Shown one piece after another: positions 1-8,185 of a stretch of DNA of 64,000 nucleotides. Location of the stretch: positions 682,001-746,000 of the forward strand of contig NZ_FQWC01000001.1 of NCBI RefSeq assembly GCF_900129555.1, in the 5' to 3' direction. How positions within the stretch are numbered: the first letter of the stretch is position 1; each line of letters starts with the position of its first letter. The position numbers and the translations under genes were made by a program. A model generated the notes under the pieces. The model was not told where the DNA came from. It worked only from the letters and a program-made list of their open reading frames with translations, and made no database searches. Source of the stretch: Flavobacterium defluvii (GTDB taxonomy: Bacteria; Bacteroidota; Bacteroidia; Flavobacteriales; Flavobacteriaceae).

Positions 1-321
1 AATGATGCACCTGGAACTTTAAGTATTGGAAATTATGATTTCCTTTATGATTTTGTTGACGGAAAAGGAAAATTTGCAAACAAAGCAACCTATAGTTCTG
101 CTCAGTTTTTAAATCCAAGAAAAGTTTCTGTAACAACAGATAAACAAGGAGTTTTAAATTCTACTTACGAAGGTACATTAACATTTCAATCTGATAGAGA
201 TTATTATTCAGTCGTTGCAGTAATTACAATTCTTGAAAAAAATGATTTTGTTTTGGGCGTAAAGATGCGTCTTAAAGAAAGTAACGGTAAAGAGTACGCA
301 TTTAGCACTAAACCAAGCTAG
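1..321 (+). CDS. C-terminal part of a truncated protein, unknown function
   Basis: The frame is open from the first base of the window and ends with TAG at 319-321, giving 106 residues of a protein that starts outside. The piece alternates hydrophobic and polar residues and is rich in Thr, Ser, Tyr and Phe, as in beta-sheet secreted or surface domains. It ends in STKPS. No transmembrane segment or catalytic motif is visible, and I do not recognise the family. Codon use looks like that of the neighbours. Confidence 0.6.
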   Translation, partial: NDAPGTLSIGNYDFLYDFVDGKGKFANKATYSSAQFLNPRKVSVTTDKQGVLNSTYEGTLTFQSDRDYYSVVAVITILEKNDFVLGVKMRLKESNGKEYAFSTKPS

Positions 322-331
322 TTTATAAATA

Positions 332-359
332 CAGGATTTTTTCACGTTATAAAATCCTG
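332..359. terminator. Hairpin after the truncated first gene
   Basis: A perfect 9-bp stem (332-340 with 351-359, core CAGGATTTT/AAAATCCTG) with a 10-base loop lies just downstream of the stop at 321 and before the ferredoxin gene. It is not followed by a clear T run on the plus strand, so it may be a weak terminator or a processing hairpin. Confidence 0.4.
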
Positions 360-379
360 CCAATAAATCCCCATAATAA

Positions 380-697
380 ATGGATGTATTAATAAAAATT
401 AAAGATCGAGAAGGAGTTATACACGAATTACAGGCTCCGACTGATATGGCAATGAATATAATGGAGTTATGCAAAGCATACGAACTTCCTGTTGAAGGAA
501 CCTGCGGAGGAATGGCAATGTGCGCTTCCTGCCAGTGTTATGTTCTAAATGATGTTGCATTACCAGAAATGGGAGATGAAGAAGAAGCTATGCTTTCGGA
601 AGCGTTTTATGTTAAATCTAACAGCCGTTTAGGTTGTCAGATCCCAATTACTGAAGAATTAGAAGGACTGGAATTAGAACTGGCTCCGGAATATTAA
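380..697 (+). CDS. 2Fe-2S ferredoxin, adrenodoxin type
   Basis: A 105-residue soluble ferredoxin, the usual length for the adrenodoxin/ISC-type plant-fold family. Cluster-binding cysteines are visible at Cys42, Cys48 and Cys51 (C-x5-C-x2-C in the segment TCGGMAMCASC) and Cys86 (RLGCQ). An extra Cys53 lies close by. Such proteins carry single electrons to monooxygenases or to Fe-S cluster assembly. No partner reductase or isc gene is adjacent, so the redox partner cannot be named from context. The start is ATG at 380. The gene ends in a strong hairpin shared with the convergent gene downstream. Confidence 0.93.
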   Translation: MDVLIKIKDREGVIHELQAPTDMAMNIMELCKAYELPVEGTCGGMAMCASCQCYVLNDVALPEMGDEEEAMLSEAFYVKSNSRLGCQIPITEELEGLELELAPEY

Positions 698-700
698 AAA

Positions 701-738
701 ATAGAAAAGCGAGAATCAAATGATTCTCGCTTTTCTAT
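701..738. terminator. Bidirectional terminator between convergent genes
   Basis: A perfect 18-bp inverted repeat (701-718 and 721-738) with only two bases between the arms, flanked by A and T runs, sits between the ferredoxin gene and the convergent minus-strand gene. It can terminate transcription in both directions. The left arm contains the TGA stop codon (716-718) of the minus-strand gene, so the right arm encodes that protein's last residues. Confidence 0.85.
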
Positions 739-1255
739 TTTCTGTTCTTTTTAATCTTTCTTCTGCATCTTCAAAATCTTCATCATGATCAATACAGAAT
801 GAAACAAAATCTTTAGTTTTTGGAATACTATGATAAACTTCTGAAGTTCTAAATTCTAACAAACATTCACAAAATAATTCCATTAATTCTTCTACAAAAA
901 TATTCCACGATTTGTAATCGTCTTCTGGAAGATCATTGTATATTTTATTTAACTCTTCTTCTGATAAAATATCGATAGAATCGAAACATTGATATTTCCA
1001 ATCTCCAGTATTATATCTTAAATCATTAATAGCCTCATCAGTTTTATAATTTTCAGAAAATCTTCCATTTTGATAATGATTAAGAGTTTTATCGAAATCC
1101 TCCATTGTATTGAAACACAAATTAACTTCTGCGTATTCTGCATTGCAATCGTAAGCGAATGCATAGAATTCTAGGTTTAGATTATTATCTAAAAAATCTT
1201 TTACTCCTTTAATAGTAAAACTAATAAGCTGTTGTTTTAATTTTTGCTTATCCAT
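716..1255 (-). CDS. DUF4303-like protein
   Basis: A 179-residue acidic soluble protein with no signal peptide or membrane segment. The N-terminal half (about residues 25-50, with FYAFAYDCNAEYAEVNLCFN) and the GDWKYQCFDS stretch near residue 85 resemble the DUF4303 family, whose members are often proposed to act as immunity-like proteins beside toxins. That role is inference: no toxin gene is visible here. It is the third gene of a minus-strand run and follows the DUF6058-like gene by 13 bases, so the two are probably co-transcribed. Its last codons lie inside the terminator stem. Confidence 0.65.
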   Translation of the reverse strand: MDKQKLKQQLISFTIKGVKDFLDNNLNLEFYAFAYDCNAEYAEVNLCFNTMEDFDKTLNHYQNGRFSENYKTDEAINDLRYNTGDWKYQCFDSIDILSEEELNKIYNDLPEDDYKSWNIFVEELMELFCECLLEFRTSEVYHSIPKTKDFVSFCIDHDEDFEDAEERLKRTENRKARII

Positions 1256-1268
1256 ATATTTTTTCTTA

Positions 1269-1943
1269 TTATTTAATTAAGTCCCCTAAATCAAACTCTC
1301 TTAATAACTCATCCAAATATTTGCCTCTACTGCTTGATTCTCTTTGATATGGCGCAAATAAACTTGTTGATTTATTGAATTCTTCATTAAGTTCTTGCAA
1401 TTCTATTTTTTCATCTTCTGTCAAAGAATTAGATTTCTTTTCAATGAAATTTAAAATTCTTTTTATTGCGATTTCTTTATCGATAATGGCGTTTTCATTA
1501 TTATTTAAAGTGCAAATTCCGTACACGCCTTTCAAGAAATAATTCCACTCTTCTTCTAATGCATTTTCTATTTTTTCATTGTCGATATTTCCATTTTCAT
1601 CAAAAACATTTCCGTATGCAAAGGTTTTGTGAGCGTGGTTTTTAAGAGTTGACAACAAATTTTCTTTAAAATTTCTTTTGAATTTTTCAGGATTAAGATT
1701 CTCAACATTATCTTTAATAAGCTGTAAAATACTTGGGTGAAAATACCTTCTTTCAATACTAACTTTATGACTATCATTTAAAGAAGAACTGATTGTTATA
1801 TCTGAATTTATAACATAAGAAGGCTCTGGGACAAGTTTATTTTCGATTAATTCATTCAACTTGTCTGAAGAGATATTTGCCATTTTAGTTATTTCTTCAA
1901 ACACTATGTAATTTTCTACGATGTATTTTAGATTTTTATCCAT
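1269..1943 (-). CDS. Hypothetical protein, DUF6058-like
   Basis: A 224-residue soluble, Asn/Glu/Lys-rich protein. The N-terminal part (KYIVENYIVFEEITKMANIS, a helix-turn-helix-like start) followed by EPSYVI near residue 40 resembles DUF6058 proteins, which have no known function. I am unsure of this assignment. No catalytic motif is visible. It lies between the broken YcxB-like gene (32 bases upstream) and the DUF4303-like gene (13 bases downstream), all on the minus strand. The start is ATG at 1943. Confidence 0.6.
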   Translation of the reverse strand: MDKNLKYIVENYIVFEEITKMANISSDKLNELIENKLVPEPSYVINSDITISSSLNDSHKVSIERRYFHPSILQLIKDNVENLNPEKFKRNFKENLLSTLKNHAHKTFAYGNVFDENGNIDNEKIENALEEEWNYFLKGVYGICTLNNNENAIIDKEIAIKRILNFIEKKSNSLTEDEKIELQELNEEFNKSTSLFAPYQRESSSRGKYLDELLREFDLGDLIK

Positions 1944-1975
1944 TTTTACTTTTTGATTTAAATCAAATTAAGGTT

Positions 1976-2524
1976 TTATTTCCACTTCCAATCTAACTCT
2001 GAAATAAAATCGATTCTTCTTTTTTCGGCAATTTCTTTTAAAAGATTTCTCAATGCCGAAATGTCTTCAACATGTTTTTTAGGAATTATAAAATTCTCAT
2101 CTGTTACAAATGTGATAAAAAAATAATCTTCAATTTCGCTAATACTTTGAAATCCAACAAACTTAAGTTTTGTATCGATTATTGAGGTTGAAGTCAAAAT
2201 ATGATCTTCTTCAAATTTAATATTTGTTATTATTCCGCATTTCTTTAAATAAACAGAATCTACATATTTTTTTAAACGAATTCTTGAAAACTATTTTAAA
2301 TAACGAGTGGAAACAAAACAATAAACAATTATTGCTATTAGAAATGCATAAATAAAGAATTGATCTTTAGTTATTAAAAATAAAAATAGTGCCAGTATAA
2401 TTAATAATACTATAATAGCAATATTGTTATTTTTTCTTTCTTTCTTAAAAAATTCACTGTTTGAAACAATATATAATTGCTGTTGCAAATAATCGTTTTC
2501 TGTTAGGCTTTAGTTTAGTTCCAT
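1976..2524 (-). pseudogene. YcxB-like membrane protein gene with two in-frame stop codons
   Basis: Reading the minus strand from ATG 2524 gives one continuous frame that resembles a YcxB-family protein: TENDYLQQQLYIVSNS, KKERK, two hydrophobic helices, then RLKKYV, and a C-terminal half with EDYFFITF and FIIPKKH, ending in ELDWKWK. Two stop codons interrupt it in frame: TAA at 2510-2512 (codon 5) and TAG at 2291-2293, right after the second helix. There is no frameshift and the remaining length suits the family. I read it as a gene inactivated by point nonsense mutations. The two surviving open segments (2488-2291 and 2290-1976) have no convincing ATG of their own. Confidence 0.75.
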
Positions 2525-2676
2525 AAAAAAATAATATTTCTGAAATGCAAAACTAATTTGATACTAAAACTGAAACAACCATTACAAGTCTTAAAACTAT
2601 CATATTAAGTCATTTTAAATACCCTATTCTATTATTAAAAAATCTTTTAGCGGTTATTCAAAACATCTATTCGAAA

Positions 2677-2684
2677 TATTTTTG
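2677..2684 (+). promoter_or_regulatory. Putative -7 element for the 2739 lipoprotein
   Basis: TATTTTTG matches the Bacteroidota TAnnTTTG element and lies about 55 bases before the ATG. I see no good TTG -33 box at the expected distance, so this is tentative. Confidence 0.35.
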
Positions 2685-2738
2685 CAAAAAATTTGAGCGT
2701 TTTAAACAACTCATTTTTATAATCAAAAATATTTTAAA

Positions 2739-3272
2739 ATGAAAAAAATCCAAAATTACATTAGCATTACATTGGTAGCTTTCATGTTATTTTCATGCAA
2801 TAAAAACGAATGGACACCTGAAAAAGAAGCCGATTTTAAAAAACAGTTTACAGAAACTGCAAAAACTAAAGGAAAAGGAATCTTCTCAGATGAACAAGCC
2901 ATTTATATTGCTGATTGTGTTTTTGAAAAAATTAAACGCAATGATTTAAAACCAGATGATATTAAAAAACCTGGAGTTGTAATCTCCGTAAGACAAATGG
3001 GAACTCAATGTGCACAGGAAGCCCTATCTAAATTCAATTCGGAACAAAATACTTGGAATCCTAAAACCGAAGAAACATACAAAACTATTTTAAAAAGCAC
3101 CTTTACAAAAAGCGGTGTAAGCGATAAAGAGGCAACTTTTCTTGCCGATTGTGCCATTACTAAAATGAAAGCACAAAATATTAGCCCTGCAGATTTACAA
3201 AATCCAAAAAATGGAGATTTAGTTCAAAAAATTGGAGTGAGTTGTGGAAAGGAATTAGTTAAGAACAAGTAA
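2739..3272 (+). CDS. Lipoprotein with two cysteine-pair repeats
   Basis: A 177-residue lipoprotein: a hydrophobic signal ends in the lipobox LFSC with Cys20. The mature part is an internal duplication. Two similar units of about 70 residues (roughly 24-95 and 102-174) each contain ADC and, about 40 residues later, a second Cys (GTQC, GVSC), with SDEQA/SDKEA before the first Cys. Each unit could hold one disulfide. I do not recognise a named family and no enzyme motif is visible. The gene stands alone between opposing neighbours and is followed by a clear terminator hairpin. Periplasmic or outer-membrane location is inferred from the lipobox. Confidence 0.8.
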   Translation: MKKIQNYISITLVAFMLFSCNKNEWTPEKEADFKKQFTETAKTKGKGIFSDEQAIYIADCVFEKIKRNDLKPDDIKKPGVVISVRQMGTQCAQEALSKFNSEQNTWNPKTEETYKTILKSTFTKSGVSDKEATFLADCAITKMKAQNISPADLQNPKNGDLVQKIGVSCGKELVKNK

Positions 3273-3296
3273 TTGTAAAACTTAATACAATCAAAA

Positions 3297-3328
3297 AAAC
3301 CGTAATTACCTCACTGCAATTACGGTTT
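3297..3328. terminator. Terminator between the lipoprotein gene and asd
   Basis: An 11-bp perfect stem (3297-3307, 3318-3328; AAACCGTAATT/AATTACGGTTT) with a 10-base loop, preceded by an A run and followed by T-rich sequence. It serves the convergent genes on both sides. Confidence 0.8.
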
Positions 3329-3359
3329 CTTCTTTATAACAATTTTCTTTAATCTCTAA

Positions 3360-4349
3360 TTATACCAAACCAGCCTGAATTAAATATTCTGCGATTTGGA
3401 TTGTGTTAGTTGCAGCGCCTTTTCTTAAGTTATCGGCAACAATCCACATGTTTAAAGTGTTTGGCTGGCTTTCGTCACGACGGATTCTTCCAACAAAAAC
3501 TTCATTTTTACCTTCTGCATACAATGGCATTGGGTAAGTAAATGTATCTAAGTTATCCTGCACCACTACTCCATCAGTATTGTGTAGAATTTCACGAACT
3601 TCGTTTACATCAAAATCATTTGTAAACTCAACGTTTACCGCTTCGCTGTGTCCGCCTACAACTGGCACACGAACTGCAGTAGCTGTAACTCTGATCGTGT
3701 TATCACCAAGAATTTTTTGAGTTTCACGAACTAATTTCATTTCTTCTTTAGTGTATCCGTTTTCTTCGAAACTATCGCAATGTGGAATTGCATTTCTGTG
3801 AATTGGATATTTGTAAGCCATATCACCCTGAATTCCTGCATATTCGTTTTCTAATTGTTTCACTGCTTTTACACCAGTTCCTGTGATAGACTGATAAGTC
3901 GAAACAATAATTCTTTTGATGTTGTATTTTTTATGCAAAGGCGCCAAAGTCATTACCATTTGAATAGTAGAACAGTTTGGGTTTGCAATAATTTTATCTT
4001 CTTTTGTTAATACAGAAGCATTGATTTCAGGAACTACTAATTTTTTAGTTGGGTCCATTCTCCATGCTGATGAATTGTCGATTACAGTTGTTCCGGCAGC
4101 AGCAAATTTTGGAGCCCATTCTAAAGATGTATCACCTCCTGCAGAGAAAACAGCAATATCAGCTTTCATATCTACAGCAGTTTGCAATCCTACAACTTTA
4201 TATTTGGTTCCTTTGTATTCGATTTCTTTTCCTACTGATCTTTCAGACGCAACAGGAATTAATTCTGTAACAGGAAAATTTCTTTCTGCTAAAACTTTAA
4301 GCATTACTTCGCCAACCATTCCGGTAGCACCTACAACTGCAATTCTCAT
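3360..4349 (-). CDS. asd: Aspartate-semialdehyde dehydrogenase
   Basis: A 329-residue enzyme that reduces aspartyl phosphate to aspartate semialdehyde, the branch point to lysine/diaminopimelate, threonine and methionine. It starts with the NADP-binding loop VGATGMVGEVML. The catalytic Cys is in NPNCSTIQ at about residue 126, and the substrate-binding GGHSEAVNVEF segment and C-terminal NLRKGAA are present. Length and motifs are typical. It is transcribed alone, with a good TTG-N19-TAnnTTTG promoter just upstream and a shared terminator downstream. The cytoplasmic location fits the lack of a signal peptide. Confidence 0.97.
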   Translation of the reverse strand: MRIAVVGATGMVGEVMLKVLAERNFPVTELIPVASERSVGKEIEYKGTKYKVVGLQTAVDMKADIAVFSAGGDTSLEWAPKFAAAGTTVIDNSSAWRMDPTKKLVVPEINASVLTKEDKIIANPNCSTIQMVMTLAPLHKKYNIKRIIVSTYQSITGTGVKAVKQLENEYAGIQGDMAYKYPIHRNAIPHCDSFEENGYTKEEMKLVRETQKILGDNTIRVTATAVRVPVVGGHSEAVNVEFTNDFDVNEVREILHNTDGVVVQDNLDTFTYPMPLYAEGKNEVFVGRIRRDESQPNTLNMWIVADNLRKGAATNTIQIAEYLIQAGLV

Positions 4350-4390
4350 TATTTATATTTTTAAATATCTATTATTCTAATTTTACTCTG

Positions 4391-4420
4391 CAAAAATAGT
4401 TATAATAAAACTGAAAACAA
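4391..4420 (-). promoter_or_regulatory. Promoter of asd
   Basis: On the minus strand TTG (4420-4418), 19 bases, then TATTTTTG (4398-4391) matches the Bacteroidota consensus TTG-N17-23-TAnnTTTG. Transcription would start near 4386, about 37 bases before the ATG of asd. Confidence 0.65.
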
Positions 4421-4464
4421 GGCGCTTCACAAAAAATAACAAAATGTTATAAATTAAACAATAT

Positions 4465-4495
4465 GTAAAAAAACCGCCTCAATCAAAAGCGGTTT
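4465..4495 (-). terminator. Terminator of mscL
   Basis: A 7-bp stem (4471-4477 with 4489-4495, AAACCGC/GCGGTTT). The A run at 4467-4473 gives a T tract on the minus strand, directly downstream of mscL. Confidence 0.7.
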
Positions 4496-4524
4496 AGTTA
4501 GACTTAGTGTAGCGGTATTATATT

Positions 4525-4908
4525 TTATTGTTTATTTTTTAAAATATCTCTAATTTGGGTAAGCAGTTCTTCCTGAGTTGGTGCTGCTGGTTGATTTGGA
4601 GCTGGTTCTTCTTTCTTTTTAAGACTGTTTAATGCTTTAATTATCAAAAACAAAACAAAGGCAACAATAATAAAGTTAATTACTGCCGAAAGAAACAGAC
4701 CATATTTAACTCCACCAAAAGCCGTCAAATCTTCTATTTTTGACAGATGTGCTGCATCTAAAGCAGGTTTTAATACTAAAGGAGTAATAACATCTTCAAT
4801 AAATGAACTTACAATTTTACCAAAAGCTGCTCCAATAATTACTGCAACCGCAAGATCAACTACGTTGCCTTTCATTGCAAATGCCTTAAATTCTGAAAAA
4901 AATCCCAT
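4525..4908 (-). CDS. mscL: Large-conductance mechanosensitive channel MscL
   Basis: A 127-residue inner-membrane channel that opens under membrane tension during osmotic downshock. The N-terminal helix (FFSEFKAFAMKGNV) leads into the pore-lining TM1 with VDLAVAVIIGAAFGKIV. A periplasmic loop and TM2 (near residues 70-95) follow, then a charged C-terminal helix. All family hallmarks and the usual length are present. It is a single-gene unit with its own terminator, and is not in an operon with asd or murF-alr. Confidence 0.97.
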   Translation of the reverse strand: MGFFSEFKAFAMKGNVVDLAVAVIIGAAFGKIVSSFIEDVITPLVLKPALDAAHLSKIEDLTAFGGVKYGLFLSAVINFIIVAFVLFLIIKALNSLKKKEEPAPNQPAAPTQEELLTQIRDILKNKQ

Positions 4909-4977
4909 ATCTGATTTGTTTATGTTTATAATAAGTGAATATCGAAAATACGCAATTTTCCTGATAATTCCTTAAAA

Positions 4978-7446
4978 CTACCTAAAAAATACCCTTTTCA
5001 CGCGTTGCGAAATACTCGTCATGATTTCATACGGAATGGTTCTTAAAGCTTCAGCCATTTCGATAACGGTTGGGCTTTCGCCGAAAATAATTACCGAATC
5101 GCCTTCTTTGCAGTCAATATGACTTACGTCAACCATCAGCATGTCCATACAAACGCTTCCTACTATGTAGGCTTTTTGATTTTGAATGGTTACAAATCCA
5201 ACCTGATTTCCCCATAATCTCGAAATACCGTCAGCATAACCAATTGGAATTGTGGCAATTTTGGTTTCTTTTTCGGCCATAAAACGGCGTCCGTAACCTA
5301 CGCTGTCGCCAGCAGGAATGGTGCGGACTTGCGAAATAATCGATTTCAGAGTTCCTACATTTTCCAGATATTTTTGTTCTGAAGGATCATTAGAAACTCC
5401 GTATAAACCAATTCCTAAACGAACCATATTATATTGTGCACTCGGAAAATTGCTGATTCCGGAAGTATTCAAAATATGACGAATTGGGTTTATGTTTAAT
5501 TCCGTCATTAATTTTGACGATAATTTTTCGAATAAATTAATCTGTTTGATAACGAAATCATAATGATTCATATCGTCGCTTGTTGCCAAATGCGATAAAA
5601 TACTCTGAACTTTTACCGTTGAATTTCCTTTTAAAGTGGCAATTAATTCATTGATCGTATTGTCTTCAAAACCTAAACGATGCATTCCTGTATCGAGTTT
5701 TATATGAATAGGAAAATCTTTCAGATTCTTTTCTCTCGCAATTTTTAAAAAAGCATTTAACCCTTTTATGCTGTAAATTTCAGGCTCCAGTTTGTATTGA
5801 ATTATCGAAGGAAAACTGGTCGATTCCGGATTCAAAACCATAATAGGCAATTTAATTCCGCCATTTTTCAGCGAAATTCCTTCATCGGCGAAAGCCACAC
5901 CTAAATAATTTACTTTATTGTGCTCGAGTAATTTTGCAATTTCGAGTCCGCCGTTTCCATAACCAAAAGCCTTAACCATAACCATGATTTTCACATCGTC
6001 GGCTAATTTTGATTTGAAATAATTTAAGTTGTGATTTATAGCGTCAAGATTGATTTCGAGAACGGTTTCATGCGTTTTTTCTTCAAGCAGCGAAACGATT
6101 TCTTCAAACTGAAATGATCTTGCCCCTTTTATTAAAATCGTTTCGTTATTGAAATTCAGACTTTCGATTGCGTCAATAAATTCAGCTGTGTTTTGAAACA
6201 TCGTACTGTTTGGAAATTTATCTGCAAAAGATGAAATTGTGTTTCCAATTCCAATAATTCTATTAATTTTATTATCTGAAATTAACTGAGCAACTTTTGA
6301 ATACAACTCTTCATTCGAAAATCCGCTTTGAAAAATATCCGATAAAATAACCGTTTTAGAAGCGTTCTTTTTTTGGCTTTCCAAGAAGTCTAAAGCAATT
6401 TTCAATGATTGAAAATCGGAACTGTAACTATCGTCAATTAAACTGCAATTATGGATTCCGTTTTTAACTTCCAGACGCATTTCGACCGGATAAAGTAATT
6501 TTACGCGATTTTGAATCACTTCGAAATCATAATTAAAACGCAGTAAAACCAGTAAACATGAAATGGTATTTTCTATAGAAGCAGAATCGCTAAACGGAAT
6601 TTCAAGATTGAAAACTTCGTTTTTATATTGATATTTTATTGTTGTTGAATCGTTTTTGGTTTCTTTATTCAGAATAAAAACATCGGCAGAAGCATCGATA
6701 AAACTCCATGAAAATAAAGTTCTGTTTTCTAGTTTATATTCGGCAGAAAAATCCAAAAGACATTTATCTACCAATTCATTTTTCTGATAAATAATTACGT
6801 TTGACTTTTTGAAAAGCAATAATTTTTCTTTGATTTTCTGTTCCGGATTTTCAAAACCTTCATCGTGCGCAGAACCAATACTGGTTAAAACACCAATATT
6901 AGGTTTAATGATTTTTTCGAGATTAACCATTTCGTTTACCGTCGAAATTCCGGCTTCGAAAATTCCTAAATTATGTTTTTCGTTTATAGCAATAACCGAA
7001 AGCGGAACACCAACCTGAGAATTGTAACTTTTTGGGCTTCGGATAATATTATAATCCGGGCTTAAAAGAAAATTGAGCCATTCTTTTACGATGGTTTTTC
7101 CGTTACTTCCCGTTAAACCAATTATAGGAAAATCGAATAAATCACGGTAATAACCTGCGAGTTCCTGAAGTGCTTTGAGTGTATTTTTTACAACCAAAAA
7201 ATTAGCTTTTCCTTTTACATTTTCGGGAATATACTGAACGACAAAATTCTGAACACCTTTTTCTATAAGCTCTGAGATATACAAATGAGCATCATTATTC
7301 ACGCCGGAAAGGGCAATAAACAATGTTTGAGATCCGTTTTGTAAAGAACGGCTGTCGATCGAAATATGATCAACGAAAATATCAGATTCTGCACCTATCC
7401 ATTCGGCGTTAAAAACCGGAATAAGGCTTTTTAAATTTATGCTCAT
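4978..7446 (-). CDS. Bifunctional MurF ligase-alanine racemase
   Basis: An 822-residue fusion typical of Bacteroidota. Residues 1 to about 450 are a Mur ligase (MurF) that adds D-Ala-D-Ala to UDP-MurNAc-tripeptide, with the ATP-binding loop GLTGSNGKTIVKEW near residue 115. From about 460 it is an alanine racemase: the PLP lysine is in VMVKAFGYG near residue 490, and the racemase tyrosine is probably in SVGYGRRF near 717. Joining the enzyme that makes D-alanine to the one that uses the dipeptide places two peptidoglycan steps in one polypeptide. The fusion is known from this phylum. The ATG at 7446 is followed by a normal Mur-type start. Confidence 0.95.
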   Translation of the reverse strand: MSINLKSLIPVFNAEWIGAESDIFVDHISIDSRSLQNGSQTLFIALSGVNNDAHLYISELIEKGVQNFVVQYIPENVKGKANFLVVKNTLKALQELAGYYRDLFDFPIIGLTGSNGKTIVKEWLNFLLSPDYNIIRSPKSYNSQVGVPLSVIAINEKHNLGIFEAGISTVNEMVNLEKIIKPNIGVLTSIGSAHDEGFENPEQKIKEKLLLFKKSNVIIYQKNELVDKCLLDFSAEYKLENRTLFSWSFIDASADVFILNKETKNDSTTIKYQYKNEVFNLEIPFSDSASIENTISCLLVLLRFNYDFEVIQNRVKLLYPVEMRLEVKNGIHNCSLIDDSYSSDFQSLKIALDFLESQKKNASKTVILSDIFQSGFSNEELYSKVAQLISDNKINRIIGIGNTISSFADKFPNSTMFQNTAEFIDAIESLNFNNETILIKGARSFQFEEIVSLLEEKTHETVLEINLDAINHNLNYFKSKLADDVKIMVMVKAFGYGNGGLEIAKLLEHNKVNYLGVAFADEGISLKNGGIKLPIMVLNPESTSFPSIIQYKLEPEIYSIKGLNAFLKIAREKNLKDFPIHIKLDTGMHRLGFEDNTINELIATLKGNSTVKVQSILSHLATSDDMNHYDFVIKQINLFEKLSSKLMTELNINPIRHILNTSGISNFPSAQYNMVRLGIGLYGVSNDPSEQKYLENVGTLKSIISQVRTIPAGDSVGYGRRFMAEKETKIATIPIGYADGISRLWGNQVGFVTIQNQKAYIVGSVCMDMLMVDVSHIDCKEGDSVIIFGESPTVIEMAEALRTIPYEIMTSISQRVKRVFFR

Positions 7447-7579
7447 TTAGAAATTTCTTTTTGTCAAATTTAAAACATTAAAGATACAAAAGAGTTGTGA
7501 TTTTCTTAAAAAATTGGACAGTCTGCGATCCTTATTTATATTTCATTTATATTTGTTGAATACCACAAAATAAAGCGTT

Positions 7580-8185
7580 TTGAAAAAAATACTTCCATTA
7601 TTCTCCTATATCCTGCATCCGATTTTTATATCGATGTATGCCACATTATTTTACCTTTATTGTAAGGATGATATTTTTACAACTCAGGAAAAATACTTCG
7701 TTTTATTTCAGATCTTAGTAATTACAGTTATAGTCCCAATATTATTTTTTATGCTTTTACGTTCAACGGGACATGTAAAATCAGTAATGCTTCCTGAGAT
7801 TGCGCAGCGTAGAATTCCGCTTATTTTACAATGTTTTTTATATATTTTATTAGTAAAAAGAAGTATAGTAATTACGCGTTATCCTGAGCTTCATTTCTTT
7901 TTTCTTGGCGCACTGTTTAGTACAATTTTAGCTTTAGTTTGTTCGCTTTTCAAAATTAAAGCGAGCCTTCATATGACCGCCATTACAGGAATTACAATTT
8001 TTGCCATCGGATTAAATATTCATTTACAAATGCATAATCCGTACTGGGGAGCACTTTTAATTTTATTATCGGGAATTGTAGCTTCATCCAGATTAGAAAT
8101 GGATGCACATACGCCAAAAGAAATTTTAATTGGTCTGTTAATTGGCGTTTTACCGCAGGTTTTATTTTTGTATTTGTGGCTATAA
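7580..8185 (+). CDS. Polytopic membrane protein, PAP2-phosphatase-like remnant or relative
   Basis: A 201-residue protein with about six hydrophobic helices. The segments ASLHMTAITG and SSRLEMDAHTPKEILIGLLIG have the spacing and flavour of the SGH and SR-x5-H-x3-D motifs of PAP2-type lipid phosphatases, but the usual Lys-x6-Arg-Pro motif is not seen and SLHM replaces SGH. It may be a catalytically altered relative, so I do not assign an activity. The reading frame starts at TTG 7580 (LKKILPLF); the next in-frame ATG is at 7634, inside the first helix. Its 3' end overlaps the convergent neighbour by 6 bases. Confidence 0.7.
   Translation: MKKILPLFSYILHPIFISMYATLFYLYCKDDIFTTQEKYFVLFQILVITVIVPILFFMLLRSTGHVKSVMLPEIAQRRIPLILQCFLYILLVKRSIVITRYPELHFFFLGALFSTILALVCSLFKIKASLHMTAITGITIFAIGLNIHLQMHNPYWGALLILLSGIVASSRLEMDAHTPKEILIGLLIGVLPQVLFLYLWL

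Noticed and set aside
716..2524. Toxin-immunity cassette
   Set aside because: DUF4303-like proteins can be immunity-like, but no toxin domain, Rhs/VgrG or secretion marker is present, so this was not claimed.
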